A stretch of DNA of 64,000 nt, from NCBI RefSeq assembly GCF_023343835.1, contig NC_064437.1, positions 1,684,001 through 1,748,000 of the forward strand, written 5' to 3'. The stretch is from Lagopus muta. Lineage: Eukaryota; Chordata; Aves; Galliformes; Phasianidae. The notes beneath the pieces were generated by a model. It was not told the origin of the DNA and did no database searches. It was given only the letters and a program-made list of their open reading frames with translations. Position numbers and translations under genes: made by a program. Below, piece by piece: positions 51,301 through 60,735 of this stretch (position 1 is its first letter; each line of letters begins with the position of its first letter).

Positions 51301-54300
51301 AGATAAAAGCATCAGGTAAGATAAACCAAGTTACTTGTGAACAGCAAGCACAGCCTGCTCTTACATCACCCACCACACAGCAAGTGGTTGCTTCATTCCT
51401 TCTTATTTGTTTTGAAAGATTGCTTTAGTAACACCACTTGATTTTAGCTGGAAGGTTTTGAAATCAGATTCTCAAATATTCTTTTTCATGCTGAGATCTC
51501 TGGAGATGTGGAGTTTTGACACCTACCTGGTGGACTTTATTCAGCTGTAGGAAAGGAGGGCTGACTGCTGTGTTCATAAGGTGAGGCAAACCTGCTGCTG
51601 CTCCCAGAACTCCTTCAGAAACAAGACAAGAGTTGCAGCATCCTTATAAGTCAGGCAAGTGATCACTTTCATAACAGTTATTCTGTAATTTTTACATTTG
51701 TTTCCCACAAAACTTTCTGGCACAGTACGGGGAGCCTTTCCATACAGTCATCTTTGATCTGCAATCAGAGATCAAACATACTTGGCACGAAGCTCCTCTG
51801 GAGCTGATATTTTGCTCAGAGAGGCAGAAATGCTGCAGTTGGTTGCCAGACAGGGGCTTCCCACACTATACACATTTCATATCCTTCAGATGTTATTGCT
51901 GAAACCGAAAAGCAAGAAGCAGTACACCATTTTTGGAACAAATTCAGCCATCTGCCACCTGAGACTTCAAATTATCTGCTCCTGTTCCTAATGCTGTCCT
52001 ACTACTTTCACTGTCTGGAATATGGTGACTGCTTTTACTACATTTGCTCACAGCCACCCTAATGGAAGGCAGGGAAATGATTCTGGCTGTTGCTGCTCTC
52101 ACTGCTGGGCACAACTATGGCAGCACACCGGTGAGAAATGACTTCTAGACCTGAATCAAGAGGAGACACACTCAGGCTGCAACATTCAACTCCAATCAGA
52201 TTTAAACTTACAACTGTAACGATGTCTGTGAAGGATGCTTGTTTTAACCTTTACTTTAACTGATGCTGGGAGACCTCAGAGTGACAGTGAGGACCTTTCT
52301 AGATAACACTAGCTCTACCCATCAGCATAGTGTACCAAACCACCTCTGGCTTGTGAAAAAGGCATCTACACAGCCATCTTGAAGCTGTCTGCACAGATCT
52401 TAAGAGCGTTGGTGTTTCGCTCCTCTGCTGGAATTCCTCATTAAGAACAGGGTTTTGTTTTAAACCAGCTGTAAAATGGCTTACCAGGTTTGACAGCGTG
52501 TCCACGCAGCTGGGGCTGCAGGAGGATTTGCAGCATTGCTGGATTGTTAAAACTCTTCATGATCTGCACCGGATTCGGCTCTGGAAGCAATCCTTTCCTA
52601 TTGTTCCTCATCTCAAATGGAGAGATAGAAAGATGTTAAAAACAGGAGATAGCAACGCATCCATTGACATCTCTGGATAAATGCTGTTTCCTTGAACAAG
52701 GTATCCTAAAGAGGGAAGTTTGGACATGCACATCCCACACCTGAACAATTCACTTTTCCCTTCTGTCCCACACAGCTAACTGATGCTGCATCAGCACTGC
52801 CTTCACTCAGGCACTGAGTGCTGTTCTCCCAACCTGTCCTTCACTTCTCTGGGTTTCTACTCACACACTTCCTCCATCACTCTCTAACAGACCTAACAGC
52901 ACCTGGATGCTTTCACTCTATCTCAAGACTTTTGGAGTAGCTGGAGGTCTAAACCACTGCTCTGCATGGCAGTTCAACCTCAGTAATGATTATTTCCCAG
53001 ACCACAAAGAACTGACGTTGATCTTTTCTTTAGAAGTGTTTGTTTTCTCCTTCAAACTACAACAGCGTTATCAAAAAAGGAGAACACAAAAGGTGGTCTT
53101 GTCATAGCCTTTAGGTTTTATGTCAGTCTTAGGTTTATGTCATAGCCTTTAGGTTGGATGTCAGGGGGAAGTTCTTCACAGAGAGTGGCGAGGTGCTGGA
53201 ACAGAGGCTGTGATGCCCCATCCATCCCTGCAGGTGTTCAAGGCCAGGTTGGATGGGGCCCTGGGCAGCCTGGTCTAATATCAGATATGGAGGTTGGTGG
53301 CTCTACATGCAGCAGGGGGTTGGAGCTTCATGATCCTGGAGGTCCCTTCCACCCCAAGCCATTCTATGATTCTATGACAGCCCTGCTCGTCTCTTCTATA
53401 AAGAGCTAGAGCTACCCAAAGTAATGCTTCTACTTTTGCTTCTACTCTTATGACAGCTCCTTGTAACACTTACCGCATCCAGTTTTCTAGGAAATAATTT
53501 GATGTGATGGGTAGGTATAGAAAGCTTTCTCCTGTACTGAGCAGGAAATTAAACTATTTCTCCTACCTTGAAATTTACCTTAAAACTGACAAATTTCTGC
53601 TTTAAACCAAAACCAAAACTCCGTTTTAGCTCATGAAACGCCTCCACCTCCATTTACTTCTGTTCCAAATAGGAACAATTTCTCTAGCAGAGATTAAACT
53701 TGCTGACATCCCAGAGCTCTACCAGCCTTACCTTATATATCTTCCAGCTCTCTGCTTTACCTCCTTGCAACAGATGGCCACGTTTTGCTTAGGAAGGAGA
53801 CCGAACCGGGCCGACCGGTCAACAAAAAAAAAAAGCCAACACACAACAAAACCCAAGCAGCTAACACATCCAAAGGCCTGGCTACCTTTCCTAAACAAAG
53901 CAGCTGAATGCCTTAGAGACTCAGCTCGCTCGGGGTGTAACAAACTCATTCTGAAAACAGATGTGCAAAACCTTACCATCCTCTGCGCTGCGATAAGCGC
54001 TGCCAGTGTGCTTCTGCCGGGCGCTCCTGGAGCACAGTACGACACCTGCACTCTCCTCCCTTTGATCACCGTGCCGTCCATCGCCTCCTGCACTTTCTCA
54101 GCCTGCTCTGCAGTTTCGTACTCGATCACTGCAAAGTCACCAATGCAACTATCTTCATCCTGAGCAAACTGCAACAACATTTCACAACACGATTCAACAA
54201 AATGGAGGATTTCAGGAGCTGTCTTGAAATGTTTTCACCTGTAAACTACTCTGCTAACAGCTGAGGGATGATAACATCTACCCAAATTAGCCTGTTTCTT

Positions 54301-57300
54301 TTGGAAGCATTCTAAGCATAAGATAAGCATCATAGCTTCTCATTAGACTTGGTATGTTTGTTGTGTCTCCTTGAACCACCACCACAACTTTCATTTCATG
54401 GTGAACCTGAATTATGAAGCGGTTAATTTACATAACGAAAAAGAGGAGAAGGAGAATTTCAATACAGCCACGTGCTACAGCGTTTGTTTTTATTATTACC
54501 AATTTGCAGAAGAACGAAGAGTCTTTACTACACTAACAGAAATGTCATTCATCAGACTACAAGACAGCTGCTGAACCACGTAACTGCGCACTACACTGCT
54601 GTATTCTGCCTTGTAGAAGGGCTGAAGTCTGTGGTTGAACGCAGTGCCAACACAGAAGATGCCAGACTGAGCAATCAAGCAGACTGCAAAGAGGCTTACT
54701 TGTCAAACAATGCTTTGCTCTTTGTTTGCAGAGTTTTTATAGCAGAATGAGCAGATTTAAATCCGGCAGAACAAAACAAGAGTGTGAAAAGGGAGGCTAT
54801 AAAGCTTTGGCAAAAATATCCAGTCCCAGCTTAGCTTCACTGGGGAAGACACAAAGTACCTACGAGAAAACACTGGTTTGCCACTATGGAACTTACTGCA
54901 GTTGTAGGGAAAGGAATGAGTTATCCTTGTGCACTCTCTTGAAGCACAGCAGTAGAAGATAACACACGTTCCCCTAAGTCCTAGGAAATGTCTGAGAACC
55001 ACATATCAACACTTGGATTCAGCTGCTCCTCATAGAACATTTCTTTTTGCAACAGAGAAGTAATCAAATCGGTTTCAAAAATGACAGCTTACGAAAAATG
55101 AAATAAATCAGGAAAATTGCTGTCCTGGTTTCAGCTGGGGCAGAGCTCATTTTCTTCATAGCATCTGGTAGGATGCTCAGCTTTGGCTTTAGGAGAAAAA
55201 CAACGCTGATAACACAGTGACGTTTCAGTTGTCACTGAGCAGGGCAGCACAGAGCCAAGGACATTTCCATTTTTCAGCTCCTCGTGCTGCCCTACCAGTG
55301 AGGATGCTGAGACACAAGGAGCTAGGAGATCCCAACCAGGGCAGCTGACCTACACTGGCCAAAGGGATATTCCACCCCATATGGCATACGTGGCTGTGGG
55401 GAGTTGGCCAAGGGCAGCTGCTGCTTGGGGACTGGCTGGGCATCAGTCAGTAGGCAGTGAGCTTACACGCTGTAGGTCTCTTGTTTTGTAAATACATACT
55501 ATTATCATTACTATTATTACGTTCCTTTTCTGTCCTAGTGCATAGTTTTTCACCTCAATTCATCAGTTCTATTTGCTCTACCTTCACCCTCCTCTCTGCC
55601 CACTCCACAGGGCTGTTTTCCCTGCCAGCCCTTGCCACTGCTCAGGGCAGAGCCTCCCTTACCTATCAGTACTGCCAGGAGACACGAGGGACAGCTTGGA
55701 ACACACCACACATCTGTTCTGAGAGAGTTACTGGCAATAAATCTTAAACCATCATAAGTAAATCTACTTTTCTGCTGCTAACATGCTTCTGCTATTGATT
55801 ACACTATTACACAGTGAATTTATACAAGTTCTAGGTAGTATGACAACATATCTTCTTGGCTATACTTTTGTCTGGATGCCTGTTTTAAGAAATAGACACC
55901 TGTTAATTCCTATTATTTATGGAAACACACATTTAGTGCCATTTACTGACAGTATAAACGCAAGCACACGCTCCTCATCTACATGAAGTGAAGCTCACAT
56001 ATTGTTATAATTAAAGAGGGAAGGTAAAATTTTCAATTGCCTTTAACTGCAAGGTAGAATGGTGTTGCTGAAAACAATCTTTATCAAAGAAGCAATATTT
56101 GTCTGTGAATTTCCTAATTTAAAAAGAACACTGAGAAACTGCTGGGGGACCTCATCACAGCCTCAGTATTATCTTGAGGGCTAGAAAAATGCCCCAAGCT
56201 AAAAGACTTCACAGCATCAATATGTTCAGCTAATTAAAAGAAGACTGAGCAAGTGACTGGATTACAGCACGTAATGCATTCTCTCAGGAAGAAAATAGCG
56301 GGGAGCAAAGGCTCCTCAACCTTGTAATCGCTGAAGTGAGCAGAGGAGAGAGACGTTCAACCATGGAAACATGCAGAAGTACAAAACAACAAGGGATGGG
56401 CAGTTACTTGCTATGTATTCATCTCCTGCTATATCTGGATCAAGCAAATATAAGGATATGCTTTAAGCAATTGCATATGACTGGGGCTCTAGGGAAATGC
56501 AATGGCCAACAGGTGGTCAGGCTAGACAGCCTAATGGGCCTTCTGCTCTTAGACACTGAAAGCCTCTGGTTACTGATCCTTGAAGCTAATCCCTGAGCAA
56601 CCTTCCAAGACACTCAAGGAAACAAAAAACAAGTGAAATCATACCCAACTGCATGACTACAAACAAAGCTCTCTTTCTCTGGCCTGTCTGTGCTACCCTG
56701 GCCTGCAACACTTCCACAAGCAACATGTTGTGGTCTAGTATCTCGGAAGAAAACCTTTGCTTTGCAAAGGCTAGAAAGAATCTCTCTCTTCTGTGCCTGC
56801 AAGTAGCACTTCCATCACTGGCAAGTCCAGTGGCTCCAAGATCCCAAGCCTACAAGTTTCCCAGCTAGGGAAAAACACATTATATATACATACATACATA
56901 CATACACACACACATGCATATCCTACATGAAATGTTGCACTTATGGTGTTCATACTCAGGCTTGCTTTACTGAGCAGTAAAACCATCAGCAATATTCACT
57001 TTAAAAGCCCTCTAAAAAATTTCTAGAACGAAATTCAATAAAATATATGGGAAAGGGATGGGCTATAAACATTTTAGCGGTGCTTAACAGGAGTGGTCTC
57101 CTGCAGAACTCCCAGATGGCACATCCAGTCAATGCAAGCTCACGCCAGTAACACATCTGTACCACACAACATATTGCAATGCATACTCATTCACAACTTA
57201 AATGAAAAAAATGAAAGACAAGCAAGCAGTGCAGGATGCAAATACAGAGCTATTTAAATCACAACCTTCATCTTCCAAAAAGTATAAATGCAACATACCT

Positions 57301-60300
57301 GGCAGAATACAGGTTTATACTGTAGCGAGAAAGCCTGCAACAGTTCTTTCGAATCAGCAAAGTCCTTTTGCAATTTATCTACACAAAGGCACTTGGAGTG
57401 AATTAGATTAGTAGTCAGCTGGTTCACATCCATCCACTGTGCAAAGAGAGTGCTCTCGTCTAACTGCTTCCCCAGAAGTTCCAGTCTCGCCTTTGCAGCA
57501 GAGTCCTTCTTCATATATTCCACAAAGCCATAGCCCTTGGAATGACCAGTAACTTCATTATAGACCAAAAAACACCTCTCCACATTGCCATAAGCACGCA
57601 CGAGTTCTTCAAACTCTTCCAACGTAAATGAAATAGGCAAATTGGTAATGCACAGCAAAGCATCTGTTGGCTGGAGTTGCACGGATATTTCTTTTCCTCG
57701 AAGAGAGTACTGGTGAAACTTCTGAATTGCATTTTGAGCCTGCTCTCCATTTAACAGAGTAACAAATGCTGAAAGAGACCAAGGAACGTTACATTATTTC
57801 TTACTTTGAAAGTAACCACTGCAGCCCACCTCCTCTAAGGAAAGCCCACACAAAACACAACCAGTGCAAGCCATAATTCTGTCCTCTCCCTCATCACTCT
57901 ACTGGAGAGGTGCCAGCACTTTACAGGACAGATCTGATGAGATGTCCCTGCCTGTCCCCTGTCCTGTGGGTCAGCACCCTTCTCTGCTGGGCAGCCATGG
58001 GATGAGCCACATACAGGCCCTGGGCATAAGGCCTGGTGATGTTGTGGTCACATTGCAGTGGGCTGGGTGCTGGCCCAGGATGGCTGCCCCCTCACCATGG
58101 GCTGGGGAGCACTGGGCAGAGAAGCAGGGCTGCTTGTGGCAATGGAGGGTGCCTGCTCTGCCTGCTTGACAACCGGCATGGATGTTCCAAGATGGATGAT
58201 GACATGGTCCATGTTGGCCAACTACTGGCTGTGAAGGAAACAGAGGATGGGGAGCTGGGGCATGAGGCTGAGACAGCCCTTGGGAGGGTAGCAGGGGCTG
58301 CCCCCAAAATCAGGCTGCTGTTTCTCCTTCCTTTGATAGCCACAGCCTCAGATGTGGACTGGTCCACACAGCACAACGCTCCCATCCCCCCACTCCTCAC
58401 CACTCAGCTGGAGACTGAGGACATTTTACACTTCCCATCCTTTGGATGCATAAAATGAAAAGCTGATTCTGCACATGTGTCTAGAATGAATTTCTTTGTG
58501 AAGAGCTCCACAGTTTTAAAACATTCTAGCCTGCAAATGAATTGAAATGGGAAAGTTAACCCACAGACAGCATTAATGGTTATCCATTCACATTTTCCTC
58601 TCAGGTTTCACTCTCAACCCTTCAAATGCCACCCTTAAGCGTCTGTGCCACACTGAGGAAACACCACAGTCCTGGATGTAGCTTCACTGGGGGCAGAAAC
58701 ACCATGGGACAGCTCTGCTTACTGCAGGCTGTTCTGTGGCCTGGGGAGCCCTGCAGCCTGCTTAGCACCCATGTTGCTCTGGTGGGACATGGGCCACCTG
58801 AACGCATTCAGCAAACACAACCCTCCCTGCATCTCCTGGAGACAGAGCAGGAAGCTTTTTCCATTTGCAGTTTGCTGCAGGTACTCACAATGAGCATGGA
58901 AAAAACAAGGAGCCCAGTCAGAAAGGTCCAAAGGAAAGAGATGAAACTGCAGCAACAATGCTCAGTCCAAGAAACTTGTCTGGAACCACAGCCCAAAAAC
59001 TGTGCTAACCATGTTTTCTTATTCTATATCCAAATTTGGAGTCTGTTGTCCAGAAACGAGTATAAACAACGTTTTCCTCCTCACTACACAATTATCACTT
59101 TTGTAAGAATAACACAAGCCAAAAAAACACAAAGCTATCCCAAACCTCAGGGCAGCACAGAATTCACTGCCATAAATCAGATCTCCCAGCACAGTTATTT
59201 AGACAATGCTTTTTAATTATTTTTTTTTCCTCCTCTTTAAGACAGCATTTGAAGTAAAATTTTCTGCCTCCTTTCCTATCCGTGACCACACTGTGACTAC
59301 AGGCAGATTTCTGCCAGTCACAGCAAAACACACCGCACTGAAACACAACCGCTTCCTGAAATTCAACTCCAGGAAGCTCTGGTTGCAAGATTATTCTTTA
59401 AACAGAAAACATCTTTCATTCCAGATCACCTATTAATCATCTGTTTCGCCTACCATCATCGCCGCACTTGTGAATAAAAAAAAAAACCCCAAATGAATTG
59501 TAAGATGGCACTGTTCAGAGGCAGAAATGCTAATATTTGCTTCCCTGTCTAAATAACCAGGAGTTACAACGGTCTGAAGGAAGATTTCTAAGTAGAATGT
59601 AAACATTCATAGGGTGTTCTAAAGCAAGCTCTAATCTGGACTGTAGCTCTGGATTAAAGACACAAGTGAAGCGTTGGTGCCAAATGCAATACTTGAGATG
59701 TCAGTCAAAGGGAACGTGGTTACACCTCCTGAAGCTGTTAGCTTGAACAAACAGACAAACAATGCATTTGCAGTGGGTTTTATGATTTGCACTACTGGTA
59801 ATCAGATAGAGGAGGTGGCGTAGAAATCAGCAGTTTGGCTCTCCAAGAGATTAAAACATTCCTGGGCAATCTACATTGCTCTGCAAGCCAGTGTTCTGAC
59901 ACAGCATCACATATTTCTGTAACAGCACAGTATCTGGTATTCTAGGAATAGTTACATAGAAAATATGGATAAAAGACAACAAATTTTAAATTGCTCTTAG
60001 CCTTTTTGAGCTAAAAACGTTAGGTTTTTTTTCCACCAAATGTTCTGAGATCATTAAAGGCTGCTTCCCTGAGTTTACTGTTATTTTAAATGAGCTTTTG
60101 TAACCTTGTGAAAGTCTTGTTTTCACTCAGGGAGATCGCAGAAGATTTCGTGGGGAAAGTCTACAGAGCTCTACAAGGTTCCAGTTGGGCCCACAGGACA
60201 TAACACGCATCTAACAAAAATAAATACATACATACAAATGGAGCTCCTCACACAAGCAGTTCACACTAAACAAGTACATCCATCACCACAGAGAGTGATG

Positions 60301-60735
60301 GGCATACGGGCAAAGCGTGCCTAGCAGCTTTCTACAACAGGATTACAGCGTTGGTGGATAAGGGAAGAGCAACTGGTATCATCTATATGGACCAGTGCAC
60401 AGCATCTGACACTGTCCCACACAGCATCTTTGTCTCCATACCAGAGAGAGATGGATTGGGTGGACGGCCCACTCATGGCTAAGGCTGGACTGCCACTCTC
60501 TAAGGGCTGTGGTCAACAGATCCATGTCCAGATTGAGACTGGTGACAAGTGGTGACCCTCAGGGGTCAGCACTGGGACTGGCACCATTTAACGTCTCTGC
60601 TGGTGACATGGACAGTGGAACTGAGTGCACCCTCAAATGTGTTATACTAGAAGATTTCAAGTTCTTACCTGTTCTTTTATTTCTGTCCACATAACAATAC
60701 TTTATTTCATAATCTTTAAATAAGTCATGGATTTC
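39238..60735 (-). CDS. RAVER2: RAVER2 ribonucleoprotein PTB-binding 2, 3' eleven coding exons (partial)
   Basis: Nuclear-cytoplasmic RNA-binding protein that binds polypyrimidine-tract-binding protein (PTB) and is thought to act as a splicing co-regulator. Eleven exons join without a frame break into 610 residues from [19 protein letters not shown] to the C-terminus SSLKKKRVY. Human RAVER2 has 691 residues, so about 80-90 N-terminal residues, with the start codon and the first strand of RRM1, are outside the window. RRM2 has RNP2 LLCITN and RNP1 [11 protein letters not shown]3 has RNP2 CLCVDKL and RNP1 DFAVIEY. Two PTB-binding motifs, GLLGEPP (47718-47738) and SLLGEPP (44101-44121), are intact. 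The C-terminal half is low-complexity and rich in Gln, Ala, Pro and Asn. All mapped introns are GT-AG. A further in-frame exon may exist at 41491-41580. Assignment rests on match to the known RAVER2 protein and on its place next to JAK1. Confidence 0.97.
41491..41580 (-). CDS. RAVER2: candidate RAVER2 alternative (cassette) exon, 30 codons
   Basis: On the - strand an acceptor (tcctttatag) precedes 90 open bases that end at a good donor (gtgagaat). Both flanking RAVER2 exon junctions are phase 0, so the exon could be included or skipped with no frame change. It encodes [20 protein letters not shown] followed by [10 protein letters not shown], a protein-like mix of aromatic, Gln and acidic residues that resembles the end of the preceding exon ([14 protein letters not shown]). 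The human and mouse RAVER2 proteins I recall go straight from GDYAQ to VSSLRNEKRG without it. Real exon status is inferred. Confidence 0.7.
42750..42850 (+). mobile_element. CR1 3'-end fragment
   Basis: ggtgctggggtctcctcctt, ggatgtggtgctgggcag, then ccacctcaaccatgctgtga. This is the CR1 3' order in the + orientation, diverged and internally deleted. Confidence 0.7.
43522..43667 (-). CDS. RAVER2: RAVER2 penultimate mapped coding exon
   Basis: Acceptor gtgttacaaacag, donor gtacgt on the - strand. Encodes [20 protein letters not shown] through [14 protein letters not shown], aligned with human SPASKTTLHKTG, ISQGSESQHALEK and GDYAQ. Poorly conserved apart from the SQ-HA segment. Enters in phase 1, leaves in phase 0. 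Confidence 0.93.
44031..44142 (-). CDS. RAVER2: RAVER2 coding exon with the SLLGEPP PTB-binding motif
   Basis: Acceptor ccattatttcacag, donor gtaagc on the - strand. Encodes [20 protein letters not shown] and [16 protein letters not shown], very close to human [16 protein letters not shown] and [19 protein letters not shown] fits the PTB RRM2-interacting consensus. Confidence 0.98.
44143..46272 (-). other. RAVER2 intron, 2.1 kb
   Basis: Contains one antisense-type CR1 tail (45252-45352). Nothing else recognised. Confidence 0.9.
45252..45352 (-). mobile_element. CR1 LINE 3'-terminal fragment
   Basis: On the + strand: catagaatcacagaatggtt, ggaagggacctttaagatca, tctagttccaaaccccctg. This is the CR1 tail read in reverse, relatively well preserved. 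Confidence 0.95.
46273..46541 (-). CDS. RAVER2: RAVER2 coding exon with poly-Ala tract
   Basis: Acceptor tggttgactgcag, donor gtaagg on the - strand. Encodes [35 protein letters not shown] through LKSADTSLG. Human has [20 protein letters not shown] here, so the alanine run is an expansion in a GCA/GCT repeat. Gln/Asn-rich C-terminal half ([11 protein letters not shown]). Enters in phase 1, leaves in phase 0. Confidence 0.97.
46499..46517. repeat. (GCT)n/(GCA)n trinucleotide run inside a coding exon
   Basis: Six uninterrupted GCT units plus the start of another. On the - strand they encode the RAVER2 poly-Ala tract. Confidence 0.95.
47633..47744 (-). CDS. RAVER2: RAVER2 coding exon with the GLLGEPP PTB-binding motif
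   Basis: Acceptor ttcttccttatag, donor gtaaat on the - strand, leaving phase 1 (AAG T). Encodes [20 protein letters not shown] through GTRGEALK, aligned with human [20 protein letters not shown] and GEAHK. The donor was chosen because it alone keeps the frame into the next exon (SNLPPIQT). Confidence 0.96.
47933..48037 (-). CDS. RAVER2: RAVER2 coding exon (35 codons)
   Basis: Acceptor tgatttcacag, donor gtaagg on the - strand. Encodes [20 protein letters not shown] then [15 protein letters not shown], aligned with human VMGNTSNLFLQNLSHIPLAQ. Phase 0 at both ends, so skipping would keep the frame. Confidence 0.97.
48038..51526 (-). other. RAVER2 intron, 3.5 kb
   Basis: AT-rich intron with one CR1 fragment at its 3' end in transcript terms (48186-48440). 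Nothing else recognised. Confidence 0.9.
48186..48440 (-). mobile_element. CR1 LINE 3' fragment
   Basis: Reverse-oriented CR1: gaatcaccaaggatggaaaa, cacccagtccaaccgcccag, tccctgggcagcccattgca, tttttcctgacacccaacct. About 150 bp from a RAVER2 exon. Boundaries approximate. Confidence 0.9.
51527..51612 (-). CDS. RAVER2: RAVER2 coding exon (28 codons)
   Basis: Acceptor cttgtttctgaag, donor gtaggt on the - strand. Encodes [20 protein letters not shown] and LQLNKVHQ, aligned with human VLGTPHSLPHLMNPSISPAF and LHLNKAHQ. Confidence 0.96.
52485..52611 (-). CDS. RAVER2: RAVER2 coding exon downstream of RRM3
   Basis: Acceptor tctctccatttgag, donor gtaagc on the - strand. Encodes [36 protein letters not shown] and AVKP, near-identical to human [15 protein letters not shown] and NNPAMLQVLLQPQL. 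Confidence 0.98.
52612..53976 (-). other. RAVER2 intron, 1.4 kb
   Basis: Contains the CR1 copy at 53147-53378 with an 18-bp direct repeat at its 5' edge. Nothing else recognised. Confidence 0.9.
53147..53378 (+). mobile_element. CR1 LINE 3'-end fragment
   Basis: Begins taggttggatgtcaggggga, runs through tccatccctgcaggtgttca and ggatggggccctgggcagcc, and ends in attctatgattctatga. Antisense to RAVER2. Fairly well preserved. Confidence 0.96.
53977..54168 (-). CDS. RAVER2: RAVER2 coding exon: second half of RRM3
   Basis: Acceptor gttgttgcag, donor gtaagg on the - strand. Encodes [20 protein letters not shown] (RNP1), [20 protein letters not shown] and ALIAAQRM, matching human RAVER2 closely. 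64 codons, phase 0 at both ends. Confidence 0.98.
55121..55600 (+). mobile_element. avian ERVL-type solo LTR (old, degraded)
   Basis: Starts tgtcctggtttcagctgggg and continues with attttcttcatagcatctgg, gataacacagtgacgtttca, ctgacctacactggccaaag and ggatattccaccccatat, the order of a widespread bird ERVL-family LTR that I recognise. The later part has the expected run of ATT repeats (actattatcattactattat). No gag, pol or env coding sequence is next to it, so it is a solo LTR remnant. The 3' end is approximate. Confidence 0.75.
56881..56915. repeat. (TA)n-(CATA)n-(CA)n compound microsatellite
   Basis: TATATA passing into CATA units and then CACA units, in a RAVER2 intron. Confidence 0.9.
57299..57768 (-). 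CDS. RAVER2: RAVER2 coding exon: end of RRM1, RRM2, start of RRM3
   Basis: Acceptor tggtctctttcag, donor gtatgt on the - strand. The longest RAVER2 exon here (156 codons). It encodes [20 protein letters not shown] (RRM1 end), [20 protein letters not shown] (RRM2 RNP2), [13 protein letters not shown] (RRM2 RNP1), [11 protein letters not shown], then [10 protein letters not shown] (RRM3 RNP2) and YKPVFCQ. Confidence 0.98.
57769..60668 (-). other. RAVER2 intron, 2.9 kb
   Basis: A GC-richer patch at about 57900-58460 carries no repeat or gene I can name. A CR1 reverse-transcriptase fragment lies at 60340-60640, next to the upstream exon. Confidence 0.85.
60340..60640 (+). mobile_element. CR1 LINE internal fragment (reverse transcriptase region)
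   Basis: Matches CR1 ORF2 upstream of and around the [11 protein letters not shown] box: ttggtggataagggaagagc, gacactgtcccacacagcat, then a frame reading [13 protein letters not shown] and [11 protein letters not shown]. Diverged and with no 3' tail, so an internal remnant. Ends about 30 bp from the RAVER2 exon. Confidence 0.9.
60669..60735 (-). CDS. RAVER2: RAVER2 first exon in the window (part of RRM1)
   Basis: Acceptor gcttttctctttcag, donor gtaaga on the - strand. 22 codons plus one base: [20 protein letters not shown] then RT, aligned with human [20 protein letters not shown]. Helix 1 and strand 2 of RRM1. Confidence 0.98.

Larger units (their letters stand above)
54169..57298 (-). other. 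RAVER2 intron, 3.1 kb
   Basis: Contains an ERVL-type LTR (from 55121) and a microsatellite (56881-56915). Short stretches near 56140-56180 and 56515-56560 look like very old CR1-type tails, but I cannot support them firmly. Confidence 0.85.

Noticed and set aside
58626..59216. 196-codon open frame on the + strand in a RAVER2 intron
   Set aside because: Low-complexity, no domain, and antisense to the intron of a well-supported gene; chance frame.
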